This document shows, in pieces, positions 1-11,958 of a DNA stretch of 64,000 bases. Below the pieces are notes generated by a model. That model searched no databases. It was not told where the DNA came from and worked only from the letters and a program-made list of their open reading frames with translations. Source of the DNA: Cordia subcordata (taxonomy: Eukaryota; Streptophyta; Magnoliopsida; Boraginales; Cordiaceae); the NCBI GenBank assembly GCA_028554755.1, contig JAPTOF010000008.1, forward strand, positions 15,357,001-15,421,000, read 5' to 3'. Each line of letters begins with the position of its first letter. Within the stretch, counting starts at the first letter, position 1. A program made the position numbers and the translations under genes.

Positions 1-1602
1 AAGGTTTGGATTGTCGGGAGCTCTAAGTAAATGAAAAAAAACTAAACTATGAATAAAAACAAAAGGGATGCAGGTTGATTGAGAAGAAACTAACAATTGG
101 AAAGGGATTAGGGTGACTTGAACTTATGAATGGGTAACTCCATACTCAAATGCTATGGGATTAAGGGATGATGGCTAACTATCAAAAGTGCTCTTAACTA
201 GGTTGTTAGTTAGTGTCCTGATATCCCCCTAGGACTCGGTGCGGGTCCGTCCCTAGGCGACGTCTCCTAGAGCTACGGCGTGGTCCTCATGACCTAGGGC
301 CTTAAGAGGGACAAACTAACTTCCTAGGTGGCTTAGAATGAGCCTACCCTAGTACCTAAACCGTTGGCTGGGTTTAAAGCCAAGACCTAGTGTTGCTAAG
401 GTCGACTAAATCTATCCTGAGACCTATTGGTTGGATTTAAAGCCAAAGGAAACTCGACCTAGATTAGCCCTAAATTATACTCCGTCATTCTAAGATCACT
501 ATAGCAGGATTTGACTAACATTCATACACATGTGATATTGAAATTATGCTTGTTACTAGGCATGCAAATACGCATATAGACATGAATAAAAGCACTACCC
601 ACTTCATAACATCCATGTATAAACACATAGACATGAGTACAGCATGGATTAGATGTGTTTAGTAACAAACAAACTTCAATTAATATATATGTACTCATCT
701 AGGTATTTTATCAAACACATAGACATGAATGAAAGAACACCCAATTAAACAAAACAAATCAAAACATATATATATATATATATTCAGCCATCATATCCCA
801 TATCATAAGAGTATAAAATTAACCCATTACATAAGTTTTATCACCCTATACAAGCCTACTCAGACATAATAGAAAATAGAATGAAAGAGATATAACGAAA
901 CTCCCCTTTCATCCTAGCGATTTTAGAACACAGCTTGTAAACAATCTCGATTCCAAAGCGTTTGAATCCTCCAACAAAACTTGGTTCTTTGTGAAAAGTA
1001 TGTGAAAAGGGTGTGTGAGGCGGCTAGGGAATAGGGTTAAGTGTGTGTGAGAATAGGTGTGAAGTGTGTGTAAAAACTCCCCTTTTCTGCTCCGTATTGG
1101 CTTTATTTATAGATTTGCGCATAGCCGGTCGACCGGCCTCTGGAGTACTCGACCGGCTTTCTTCAAGGGCTCTCTGGAGTGGCCGGTCGACCTAGTCAGT
1201 CGACCGGCTCTTGAAGGGGGGTCGTCCAGCTTTTCAACGAAGCTCTCTGGAGTGGCCGGTCGACCTAGTCGGTCGACCGGCTATTCTTCCTTAGCATCCG
1301 GCTGACTTCCTTCATCCAATTTTTCGTCATTTCGGCCTTTAGTCTTCTCCCTTAGACCCGTGCATGTCCTATCTTCATCACCTTTCATTGTTCAATCTTT
1401 ATCTTAACCCAAAATCACCTGAATCATTGAAAATAAGCTATTAGTGTAGCATTTTATCTCTTAAACTCAATATGCACATTTATTCACACTTAAGCCTATT
1501 CCTATCAAAAGTACTACACTAATGCATCAATATAAGCATTCAACACCTCTAAAGTATAAGTAAATGGCGATGCAAACACACACCAAATCACAACTCATCA
1601 AC
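1..1602 (-). repeat. Athila-type LTR (L1), 3' LTR of minus-strand element
   Basis: Long LTR in minus orientation, cut by the window start. Its outer end on the minus strand is TGATGAGTTGTG (plus strand ends ...CTCATCA at 1602), the same terminus as the other LTRs of this family. It shares their landmarks: blocks reading gatttaaagcc, repeats of catagacatg, a TA microsatellite near 766-782, and GTCGAC-rich palindromes. Athila pol lies immediately to its right in the same orientation, so it is read as that element's 3' LTR. Confidence 0.8.
1169..1314. repeat. 73-bp tandem duplication rich in GGTCGACC palindromes
   Basis: Two near-identical copies start at about 1169 and 1242, each containing ggccggtcgacctagtc and gtcgaccggct. 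Just upstream, 1124-1137 is a perfect 14-bp palindrome (GCCGGTCGACCGGC). The GC-rich cluster stands out from the AT-rich LTR and lies in the U3 part of the LTR. Confidence 0.8.
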
Positions 1603-2200
1603 TACAATAATGCAACCTACTCTAAGAAAACATAAAACAATAAGACCAAACCCCCTACACACCTAAACCTAAACTTTGCTTGACCTCAAGCAAAAAGAGT
1701 AAAGCACATAAATAAACAAATTGACACCATTAAGCAAGTAAAGGTGATGGGGATAGGGTAAAATCATGGGAAACAAGTGGAAAAAGGATAGATACAACCT
1801 TGCATTGTCTTCAAAGCTCTCTATGCCAATGATAAATCATTATACTACTAACCTTGTGACTCACAATTCACAAACACTCACAAAGAAAACAAGGTTAATG
1901 GCATTGCCTATGTAAGCTTGCATTGGCATGTGCAATAAGCAACAGTATATCTTATGGGACAAGGGATTAGGATTCAATACTTTAGTGTGGGTAATAGAAA
2001 AGAAAGAAAACAAGAAGGAAAGAAAATGAAACAATTTCAAAATTGCAAAATTGAACCTAGGTTGCCTCCTAGTAACGCTAAGCACCATGTTATCAGCCAG
2101 GCGATTATCTTTTCTTCTTCAACTAAAGCATTAAAACCTCTACACGAGCCATGCTCGGATCATATGTATGCTTCATGCATTGTTCGTTCACTGTTATCTC
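1603..2200 (-). other. Athila 3' noncoding region between pol and LTR
   Basis: On the minus strand this contains the motif TAGGAGGCAACCTAGG (2057-2072), which I recognise as typical of plant Athila elements just after pol, and a G-rich stretch near 1650-1690. The same region recurs on the plus strand at 30606-31080, also upstream of an Athila LTR. The apparent 75-84-residue reading frames in both copies reflect nucleotide homology and are not convincing genes. Confidence 0.6.
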
Positions 2201-3318
2201 TCAGCCATCCTTCAAATCCTTGATCTTGATTGCTCTGGAAGGGTAGGTAATCAAAACTTTATATGGACCATCCATTCTTGACTGGAGCTTACCTAGAAAG
2301 AGCTTCAAACGTGAGTTGAATAACCAAACTTTATCGGAGATAGAGAATGATTTCTTAAGAATTTGTTTATCATGTAGTCTCTTCATCCTATCCTTACAAA
2401 GCTTGGTATTCTCATACGTCTCAAATCTAAGCTCCTCTAATTCCGCTAGGTCCAGCTTCCTTTTCTCACCTACTCTTTCAAATCAAAATTTATGGCCTTG
2501 ATGGCCCAATAAGCCCTATGTTTAAGTTCTACTGGCAAGTGACAAGCTTTCCCATAAACCAACCTATATGGACACATACCAATAAGGGTCTTAAAAGCGG
2601 TAGGATAGGCCCACAAAGCATAATTCAACTTAATTGACTAATCTCTCCTATTGGGCCTAACAGTCTTCTCTAAAATGTGCTTGATCTCCCTATTGGACAC
2701 CTCTACTTGTCCACTAGCTTGCGGGTGATAAGGAGTAGCAACCTTATAGGTAACCAAATATCTCCTCAACAAGGCCTTTAAAGTCCTACGGTGAAAATAC
2801 AATCCCTCATCACTAATCAAGACCTAGGGACTCTAAATCTAGAGAAAATGTTCTCTTTAATAAAGTTAACCACTACTCTATGGTCATTAGTGTGCGTGGC
2901 AATAGCCTCAACCTATTTGGACATATAGTCAACGGCCACTAAAATGTATTGTTACCTAAAGAAATATGGAAATGGACCTCTGAAATCTATACCCCAAACA
3001 TTAAGTAACTTACATGGAAGAATAGGGGATAAAGGCATCATGTTTCTCCTAGATATAGACCCAAATTAGTGACATCTAAGACACTTTTTACAGTGCTCAT
3101 GGGCATCCCTCAAGAGAATGAGCCAAAATGATCCACATTGCAAGACCTTCGTGGTAGTCTTCTTTCAACTAAAATGACCTCCACACCCTTTATCGTGACA
3201 CATACTCAACATGCTTTCAAACTCGTCCTTAGGTACACACCAGCAAATCACTTGATCTACACAAACCTTAAAAAGACAAGGATCCTCCTAAAAGAAATGT
3301 CTAACTTATGCTAAGAAC
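2201..3318 (-). pseudogene. Athila-lineage integrase (degenerate)
   Basis: This would encode the integrase that inserts the element's cDNA. On the minus strand, a zinc-binding remnant (HCKKCLRC near 3090), a core remnant (DFRGPFPYF, VAVDYMSK) and the YHPQASGQVEVSNRE block near 2700-2750 can be read. The C-terminal domain near 2201-2386 has LFNSRLKLFLGKLQSRMDGP, typical of Athila integrases. Frameshifts and stops separate the blocks, so no intact protein is possible. It continues from the RT/RNase H region in the same orientation. Confidence 0.8.
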
Positions 3319-4980
3319 CTATCTCTCTCTTTTCTCCCAATGGGAGGGAAAATGCTCTATGGCAAGATAATTGACAATATGAGCAAACCAATGTATGTGA
3401 TGAGAGATGGCAAACAATTGCTTATTGGGGAATGAGTGACGAAAAAGAGATGGATCACTAGAAGACTCACTAGTAAGACAGGAAAGGTGATTAGCTACTA
3501 AATTTTCACTACCCATTATGTCCTGGATTTCAACTTCAAATTCTTGAAGAAAGAGCATCCACCTAATCAAGCAGGGTTTAGACTCTTTATTGGATAACAA
3601 ATATCTTAAGGCTGTATGATCGGTATAGCAATCACTTTGGACTCTAGGATGTGCGACCTAAACTTGTCAAGCAAGAAGACACCTGCAATAAGCTCTTTTT
3701 CTGTGGTGGTATAGTTTTTTTGGGCTTCGTCAAGAGTCTTAGAAGCATAATAAACAAAATGGGGCAACCTATCTTGCCATTGACCTAAAACAACTCCTAT
3801 CGCATAATCAGATACATCACACATAACTTCGAGTGGGAGACTGTAATCAAGTGGCTGAATGATCAAGGAAGAAGACAATAAGTATTTAAGCCTATTAAAA
3901 GCTCTAACACACTTATCATCAAACTTAAAGGAAACATCTTGTGCTAAGAGCTTGGATAAAGGACGCGCAATATGGCTGCAATCCTTAATGAACCTATGGT
4001 AAAATCTTATAGGTCTTAGAAAGGATCTAATGTCCTTAACCCATTTAGGAACAAACAATTTCTCAATCAAGTCTACCTTGGTTGGATCAAGTTGAATACT
4101 ATTAGATAAAACTACATTACCCAAAACTATTCCTCGTTGCACCATGAAGTGGGACTTCTCCCAACTCAACACTAAATTCTTCTCTTCACAACGATATAAG
4201 ACTAAAGAGAGGTGACTCAAGCACTCATCAAAGCTATCACCAAATACTGTGAAGTCATCCATAAAAATCTCTAAATGTCTCTGAATTACAAAGATCGAAA
4301 GGCATTCTCCTATAGGCAAAAGTGCCATAGGGACAAGTAAAGGTGGTCTTCTCCTAGTCTTTGGGAAACATGGGGATCTGATTATACCGAAATAGCCATC
4401 TAGAAAGCAGTAGTAGCTATGCCTAGCTATTCTATCTAAGATCTGGTCCAAAAAAGGCAACGAGAAATGATCCTTTGTAGTTTTGGAGTTAAGTTTCCTA
4501 TAATCAATATAAACTCTCCTATCCATGGTAGTACGTATAGGGTAAGCTTTCCTTTCTTATTCTCTACAACTGTAATCCCGGACTTTTAAGGACAGCTTGG
4601 ATTGGGCTTACCTACTTACTATCGAAGATCAAATAGATAATACTCGTATCTAAAAGATTAATGATCTCTTTCTTAACTACTTCGCTCATGTATGGGTTTA
4701 GCCTCCTTTGTATCTCCCTAGAAGGAACCGTTCCATCCTCAAGGTGAATTCGATGCATGCAAACTGAAAGGTCGATTCCTCTTAAGTCATCACGACCATT
4801 TAGCCTTCCTATGTTTCCTAAGGACTTCTATTAGACGCTTCTCATGCTCACTAGAAAGATTGGAAGCTATGATAACTTGACGGGTCTTACTAGGGCCTAG
4901 AAAAGCATACTTCAAATGATCGGGAAGGGGTTTGAGCTCTAAAGATGAGCTAGGCTTAACTAAGAGGACATAACCTCAAT
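3319..4980 (-). pseudogene. Athila-lineage reverse transcriptase and RNase H (degenerate)
   Basis: Minus-strand reading order is a linker (HLKYAFLG), the RT N-terminus (RRLNPYMSEVVKKEI), YIDYRKLNSKT, the RT active site FMDDF, then an RNase H domain with DVSDYAIGVVLGQ, YYASKTLDEAQKNYTTTEKELI and GSENLVANHLSCL. The gypsy order RT-RNase H-integrase and the exact wording match Athila. About 30 residues are missing between the GYFG block and FMDDF, removing part of the RT palm. There are frameshifts near 4530-4600 and a stop near 3603. It is dead as an enzyme. Confidence 0.88.
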
Positions 4981-5460
4981 ATCATCAACGAGGACATCAC
5001 TAGAATCAAGAGTAAAGGGAATAACCTCACTAGGCATGGGCCTATCTAAAGTGGATAGATGAGAAACTTTAGGTGCATTGCCTCTAGACACATGGGAATC
5101 ATGAATGGGCACTTTTCCCTCCTGACGTAGGCAAGAAGTACTACTCTCTCCATGGTCTCTAATAGGCTCAATTCTTTCAACAGGACCCTTTCTAGAATCC
5201 CCCTTAACAAGGCTACTATGTTGGCGCTATAGACTCGGAAGGACCACTAGGTCCAAGCACTGCAAAGTCAACTCCTACCCTATTATCCACTACCCCACAA
5301 GTGGTGACAGCCTTGGTCTAGGCCTGAGAGGGATAAATGGTATCGATGGAGGAGTAGCACTGAACTCTAGGGTTCATCTCTGGCTAAGAAGGAAATTTCT
5401 CGGGGTCTCTATTGCTCAGCTGACTGACCAACTGCCCTACCTAAATTATGGAGGAAATTC
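4981..5460 (-). pseudogene. Athila gag C-terminal remnant
   Basis: On the minus strand, near 5340-5455, a block like VGQLVSQLSNRDPEKFPS can be read. It resembles the end of Athila gag (LTTQIGQLA...GKFPS). The protease that should follow is not recognisable, and the gag N-terminus, PBS and 5' LTR are missing where L2 abuts. The stretch 4981-5200 has no readable domain. Confidence 0.5.
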
Positions 5461-5474
5461 TATACTAGCGTGCT

Positions 5475-7202
5475 CTAAAAGACACCTAAAAAAGGGAACC
5501 TAAGCTAACATGTTTTTGTACTTTCAAATTTTTAAGAGCTAAAGGGAAAAGTAAAAAGACTACATTATAATTGCAATAAGGGAAAGAGGCAAGAACTAAG
5601 TTAACCTAGGGGATTAAAAGAAGGAGAAGGTGATAGGGTGACCTGCATTTGCGAATGGGTGACTTTATGCCTCTTTACTATGGGATTTAGAGATTAGTTT
5701 CTAAATATGGCTTCTAATACTAAACAACTAACTAGTATCCTAATTACACTCTAGGACTCAGTATGGGTCAGCCCCTAAATGTGCACACTTAGAGTTGCAA
5801 TGTGGTCCATATGTACCTAAGGCCATAGGAGGGACTAGGGAGTTATTTAGGTGTCCTAGAACAATCCCACCCTAGTTCTTAAACCATTAGCTAGATTTAA
5901 AGCTAAGTCCTATGGTTTCTAGGGTCGACTAAACCTATTTGAACTCCTATTAGCTGGATTTAAAGATAAAAGGGACTCAATCTAGGCTAGTCTTAACTTA
6001 TGCATCGTCATTCTAGGGACACTAAAGTGGATTAGTATTTAATAGGCACAATCCTACAAGTTCTAAGGCAAAGCATTGAGAATATGATGTTCTATTCATG
6101 GTACAAACACACACAAGTTTATTTTACCCTAGTAGAAGCATTCAAGCATCAACATATGGCATTAATTGATCATGTATTCACTATAGGGCATGTTTCATAC
6201 TCACATGGATATGAATAGAATCAACTAACTTCATCTTATCCATAATCACACACATAGACATGCATAATCTAAGGATTAGAAGTGTTCAATATACATACAA
6301 CTCATTCAAGCATTACATCAAACACATGGACATGAAATGATATAAAGCTTCTCAAAATAAGAACAAAGCATGTATATATATATATATATATATAAAGCCA
6401 ATAAAATCCCATAATAAAGAGTATGTAAATCAACCATTATACAAGTTTAGGCACCCTAAATCATTTACTCAAGAATGAAGTAAGTAAGAATGAAAGAGGT
6501 TATAGAAATCTCCCCTTCCATCCTTGTTTATCTCTTTACAGTCTTGAGTAATCTTCACCAATTGATGTTACAATCCTCCAAAATCAACTTAATTTCAAGT
6601 GGGTGTATGTGTTAGTGTATGAATTAGAGATGGGTGCAAGTAGGCTTTGAGTGTGAGAAGTGGGTATGTGAATGGAAGGTGAAAAAGGGATCAAAATCTA
6701 CAAAAAATGGGCTAGAAAGGGCTTAAATAGTGCAGCGTACGCGTCCAGCCGGGGGTACCTTGAGGTCAACTGGCCCAAAATCGGTTGCTCTTTATTTTGG
6801 CTGGTCCCCAAGGCTAGTTGATTGGCCCTGGGAGAGGAGGTCAATCAGCTAGGTCAGAAGCTGGCCAATTTTCTCGCTTTACGTCTGTTTCGCTCTAGTT
6901 GCTCTTTTCTTCGCTCGGTTGCCTCCAAACACTTCATTTTTTCTTTTTCCAGTGTCCCGAACATCTTGAGATTGACTTCAATATCAATTCTCTATCAATT
7001 CAAGTCTTGAGCTTTTGACCTAACTTTACCAAACACGACAAATATGCATGCTGGTGTAACATTTGTCTTTAAACTCAACTATGTACATTTGCTTACGCTT
7101 TAGCCTAACTCTAACATATGTGCTACACTAATACATCTCTTAAAACATCTCTTTAACATAGGCAATTAACAACACAAAAACACACAAAAGTACAACACAT
7201 CA
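5475..7202 (-). repeat. Athila-type LTR (L2), minus orientation, one end missing
   Basis: The right terminus is the family end ...CACATCA at 7202. The body shows the usual order of LTR landmarks, including a TA microsatellite at about 6373-6392. The block containing gtgcacacttag is shared with L6 (31986-33870, opposite strand), so these two belong to one subfamily. The left end lacks the normal tgatacgctatttgagc terminus and runs directly into the gag remnant; the boundary is approximate. Confidence 0.7.
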
Positions 7203-7892
7203 ATCTTTAACTCCAAGAGACTTGTCATCTAAAACTCTGAAATTGATGTATTGTTCTCCCCAACGGATGACTTTAAACCCTTACTAGCTAAAGTCTCTTC
7301 AAATTCATCCAAACATTCATTACTAGTAGGCGTCATCTCTCCATCATGCATTTCACATAGGGTTGGCACAAATGAGAGGGACAAATAGGACTCAAGGGAT
7401 TTTGAGTCATGCAAACAAGAACACTCAAAGGAACTATGCACGCTAAACTTCTTGGATGTAGACTAGAAATGCAAATGAGTGCTAGTACCATAAGACTCAA
7501 GCTCTAAGCGTGTAGGAAATATAGAATGAGAAGAAAGGATAGGCTCATGTGACTTAATGGAGGACGTCAAAAGCTTAGAAGGATAAGGTACTACATCCTC
7601 TAAAACATATTCATAGGAATCATTAATAACCATATTATTGTCAAACTCATCCTCATCCTTACTACATGTTGTGAACTCTCCATCGACCTCTCTTTCTAAT
7701 TCTCTTTACAACATATCATCAAATCTTCCACTAGTCCACTCTTCTCTAAGTCTCTTATATCTTCATCCCGGCCTAAAGGTATCTCAAGACTTCCAATCAC
7801 AGGTTGCTCACTCTTAATCTTTTTTGCAAAGCACTAATCTCGATAATTGACTTGTCGCTTCAAGCTAACTAGGTGTTCTAAGAGGAGTCAAA
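7203..7892 (-). pseudogene. Internal fragment of pol-less Athila-like element
   Basis: Adjacent to L2. On the minus strand it carries a short frame (7229-7441) with MTPTSNECLDEFEETLASKG. This peptide recurs in modified form at 10557-10754 next to L3. The function is not known to me; the position suggests gag or gag-pol linker of an Athila-like element. It is truncated at the L3 boundary. Confidence 0.45.
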
Positions 7893-9537
7893 CATAAAAA
7901 ATATGGAATAGGGTGGTTATGATTTGCAAATAGGTGATTACGACTTCTTGTTAGGTTGCTTGATAGATTATTCTTGGTTACTCTCATCTAGACCTCTAAT
8001 TAACCTCCTAATAGTACCCTTAGGACTTAGTGAGAGTTTTTTCCTAGGCACGTCTACCCAAAGCTACAGCGTGGTCTTTATGACCTGGGCATTAGGGCCA
8101 GTTAGTTAGAGTTCTAGGTGCTAAATCAATTTAACCCTAGCATCTAAACCATTGGCTAGATTTAAAGCTAAGATCTACTTTGTCTAAGCTTGACTAACCT
8201 ACCCTAAACTTATTGGCTAAATTTAAAGCCAAAGGTGACTTGACTTAGGCTAATCATTAGTTATGCACCATCGATCGTCATCACTAGCAAAAATTATCAG
8301 CATGCACATCTAGGGCATGGCATTTGAGAATATTCTGGTATATTCTACTACTAAGCATATAAACATACTTAGATTACACCAATTTAAGTAATAGCACCAA
8401 TTTAAGCAATAGAAGCATACCTATTTCATGTAATCTAAGCACATAGACATACTTAGATTACACCAATCTAAGCAATAGAAGCTATTATGCTATAAAGTAT
8501 GCACATGCACACATAGACATCTATACAAGCATACCCACTTCATGTAATCGCCACACAAACACATATACATGCTAATACAGTAATTTAGAAATGGTTAATA
8601 GCCTAATAGACTTCAATATATATATACAAGTTCATTGAGGCACTTCAAAAAACACATAAATATGTATGTAAAATTGCCTTAGAAACCCTAAGCACAAAGC
8701 ATATATACATAAATTCATCAAGTACCAATAACAATAATGTAATAATCAATCCATAATATAGGAGTAAATTACTCTGCATAGCTTTAATCATACATAGATT
8801 AACTTAGGATAAAAGAGAAAATACCTTTTTTTCTATAGCCATGCTTTACAATCCAAGAGCTAATGCCCAAATCCTTGTGTTTAATTCTCTTAAATACTTG
8901 ATTTCAAGGTGCTTTAGTGTGTAGAAGTGTGTGTGGGAGGTGGGTAAGGGTTAAGATTAGGGTTTGGGAGATAGGTGAGTGAGTTGTGTTAAGGTCTTGT
9001 GATTTCTCCCTCTAAATGCCTAAAAATGATTTTATAAAGTTGTCAAAGAGCGTTGTTGGAAGGCCTAACTAATCGACTGGCAAAATACTGTAAGGTGACA
9101 AATTCTTCATGTCTTCTCTACCTCTGTCGATCACCCTAACCAATTGACCGGCAAAGGATTGAGGGGGCAACCAACAACTCCTGATTTGTCCGCCAAGTTT
9201 GGCTGAATTTGCTATAGTCACTCCCAATTGCTCCGAACTTTGTCCATTTGCCTCCAAACTCATTTTCCCTATTCTTTTCATCCTCAAAACCCTTCTGAAA
9301 TCTCGAGCATTCCATCATCATCTACATCCATGCTCTAAGTGTTGCATCATTTCTCACCTAAAACACATGAAATAAGTGCTTAGTGTAGTACTTTCTCTAT
9401 AAGCTCTTTTATGCACTTATATCCTTGTATGCTCAAATATAGTATAAATACAATACTAAGGCTACCTAATAAGCACTAAAACACCTCTAAATAAATATAG
9501 CATACGATACAAAACCATATACAAAACCAACACATCA
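7893..9537 (-). repeat. Athila-type LTR (L3), minus orientation, left end missing
   Basis: It ends with ...CCAACACATCA at 9537. It contains the family landmarks and a local duplication near 8375-8480 (acttagattacaccaatttaagcaatag repeated). The normal U5 terminus on the left is absent. It serves as the 3' LTR of the internal region on its right, which ends in a PBS at 11935-11955. Confidence 0.7.
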
Positions 9538-11934
9538 CAATCCATGTCTAAAATTGTGAGGCACAAATTGTTAAATATTCAACTAAGCACAAATAGTAAA
9601 AGGAAAAGGGTCATACAACATAATATGTGGCAATGAATGCACAATGCACCCCTTTTTTAGACCCCACCCCGAAACATCAAATGAGAATGTGGGTGCAAAT
9701 ATGGGATGAAGCATGCACAAATATGAAAAATCATGCTCGGTTGCTTCTTAATTAACGACCCCATGGCCTTCTTTTCGTGATCAAAGACTAAGAACATACC
9801 TTCCCCTTCGGTCAAAGATAGGTCTAGTGTATGCAACATGGGAGAAGTGTTTTCTAACCCTAGATAATGTTCTATACTTGAAGGCACAAACGTGAGCTCC
9901 AAAGAGGGAGGCTCAACAGAATAGGGAAAGGGAGTAGGGACGATGCTCTCGCAGAAGGAATCTCAAAAGTACTAAATTCTTCTTCTCCATAAGATATAAC
10001 ATTATCAAGCCTAGGTCACTCGAACTCCTCACTAGGGGTGGATTCAATCTTTATAGGCTTAATCACACTAAGGGAAGGCTCATGTTCATCTAGAAAATGC
10101 TTAACCTCATCAATTAATTCCCTAGTGGAGAGGGTGGAATAGGGTATTAATAACGATTCATCAAACACAACTTAAAGACCCATAGATCACAATTTTAAGC
10201 TCATCAATTTTGTCTTTAAGTGTCATCTAAAAACTCCAAAATTGATGTCTTATTCTCCCTAATGGATGACGTTATACACAGTATACTGAGGCCCCATCAG
10301 CCTATTTTTTTGTTTTATGCCCCATAACTCTGCCTCAGCCAGGCTTAGATAGAATGACGGAGCAAGTACAAATTAGTAGCATAACAAAAATAAAATGCCT
10401 TTCTCATTATTAATATGTTTGCTCAAAACAATTGTGACCTCGAGGGAGAAACGATGACTGCATCAAAGATACAGTGCTAGTACATATGAGAATTCTTAAT
10501 TAGTTAGTTGTAAATAGCCCTGAGGCTATGGAGCAAAGGATTATCCTAGACCTATACTAGTTATTAGCTAAAGTCTCTTCAAATTCATCCACACATTCAT
10601 TGCTAGTAGGCATCATCTTAGCTTCATGCTTCTTACATAGGGTAGGCATATATGGAGGGAACAAAAGAGGACTCAAAGAATTCCTCATCACGTATACATG
10701 AATGCTCATAGGAGGTATGCACACTAGACTCCCTAATGCGGACTCGAAATGCAAATGAGTATTATAAACATGAGACTCAACCTCTAAGTATGTGGAAAGT
10801 GTGAGATAAGAAGAAAGGAAAGGTTCACATAACTTAGCAGAGAGTGTTGAAAGCTTAGGAGAATAAGGTATTACTTCCTCTAAAACATTTCCAAGGGGTC
10901 ATAACCAAAGCATCATCAAGCTCATTCTTATCCTCACTACATGATGTAATCTCTTCATCAACCTCTCTTTCTAATTCTCTCTCCAACGCATCATCTTTTT
11001 AACTGTAATAACCTTATCCCTAGGTCTCATCTCTATCCCTTCAACCATGTCTAAAGGTATCTTAACATTCTAAAAAATGAATTGCTCATCTTTAATTGCT
11101 CTCCTCAAGCTCTTAACAGGATAATCGATTCATTGCCTCGTGCTTTCTAGTCTCTCTCGGCTAGATTGGAAGAGAAGTTATGATCACTCAAGCAATTGAT
11201 CTAATTGTTTCGAGAGTATAAACCTAACAAAAAAAGGTTCAACCGAGTGGGAATAGTAAACATCGTAGTTAGCAACACTATAAGCACAACTATCATAGTA
11301 CTTGAAAAAAAGATGGGTAGGAAAAGATAGTATGAAAGATATACTCTCAACTTAAGGAGGTGGACCAAATGAAGATTCATCTTGACCCTAATATGAAAAT
11401 GCATTATGTTGTTCCCTATAATCATTATATAAGATATGGATGAATACTTGGGTACATGATTGCTAGGGGTATTTTTGGGTGTTGCACGCAATCGAGAATA
11501 AAGGTGGCAGGAAAGGCAAGTATTGGAATTATAAGCACAGCTTTCATATAACAACAAGAATATGCATCCCTATAGTCATGATTTCTAAATGACAGTGCAT
11601 GAAATGATCCATGACTACAGGGGTCATAGCTAGCACTAATCCAAGATTAGGGATTCATGTAAGGAATGGGACAATAATTATCTTTATGCTCATTACTTCC
11701 ACAAAAGCCATAAAGATTTAGAGCACATTAAAGTGATAGGGGAGAGGTTACAAGTGACTACATAAAAGTATGAATATCATCCATGTTCAATAAATCACAA
11801 GTAATCCTCTTCTTAAAGCACAATATTTTTTTAGATTTTTTTTCTTTTATTAGTCAAAATAAAGAAAACATGAAAGATAAAGCAACACATAACTAGCTAA
11901 GACACACAAAATAAAGAAACCAAATGACCATGCC
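9538..11934 (-). pseudogene. Internal region of a short, pol-less Athila-like element
   Basis: It lies between L3 and a PBS on the minus strand, so it is the internal part of one element. No RT, RNase H or integrase motif is readable in 2.4 kb. Minus-strand fragments include 9657-9902 (unknown) and 10557-10754 (containing MMPTSNECVDEFEETLA, shared with 7229-7441). The part near 11200-11930 looks like leader or an early gag tract rich in Tyr and Ser. It could be a non-autonomous derivative or just a deleted Athila. Confidence 0.5.
10276..10559. mobile_element. 284-bp insertion flanked by GTTAT, unclassified
   Basis: Comparison with the homologous stretch near 7280-7300 shows extra sequence here, flanked by the direct repeat GTTAT (10271-10275 and 10560-10564). 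Weak inverted ends (agtatactgagg versus agtataggtctagg) lie just inside. No coding capacity. It may be a MITE or a small LTR derivative. Confidence 0.4.
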
Positions 11935-11955
11935 TCCCCACCAATGACGCCAAGA
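11935..11955 (-). other. Primer binding site, Athila type
   Basis: On the minus strand this reads CTTGGCGTCATTGGTGGGG, a diverged form of the Athila PBS TGGCGCCGTTGCCGGGGA. It directly follows the LTR terminus at 11959, fixing the orientation of the element on its left. Confidence 0.7.
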
Positions 11956-11958
11956 ATT

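Noticed and set aside
766..782. TA microsatellites (also near 6373, 16490 and 32822)
   Set aside because: Short simple repeats at one conserved position of the LTR family, part of the LTR rather than separate features.
1861..2088. Frame similar to one at 30621-30875
   Set aside because: Similarity reflects the shared Athila 3' noncoding DNA; the frames shift relative to each other and look like no known protein.
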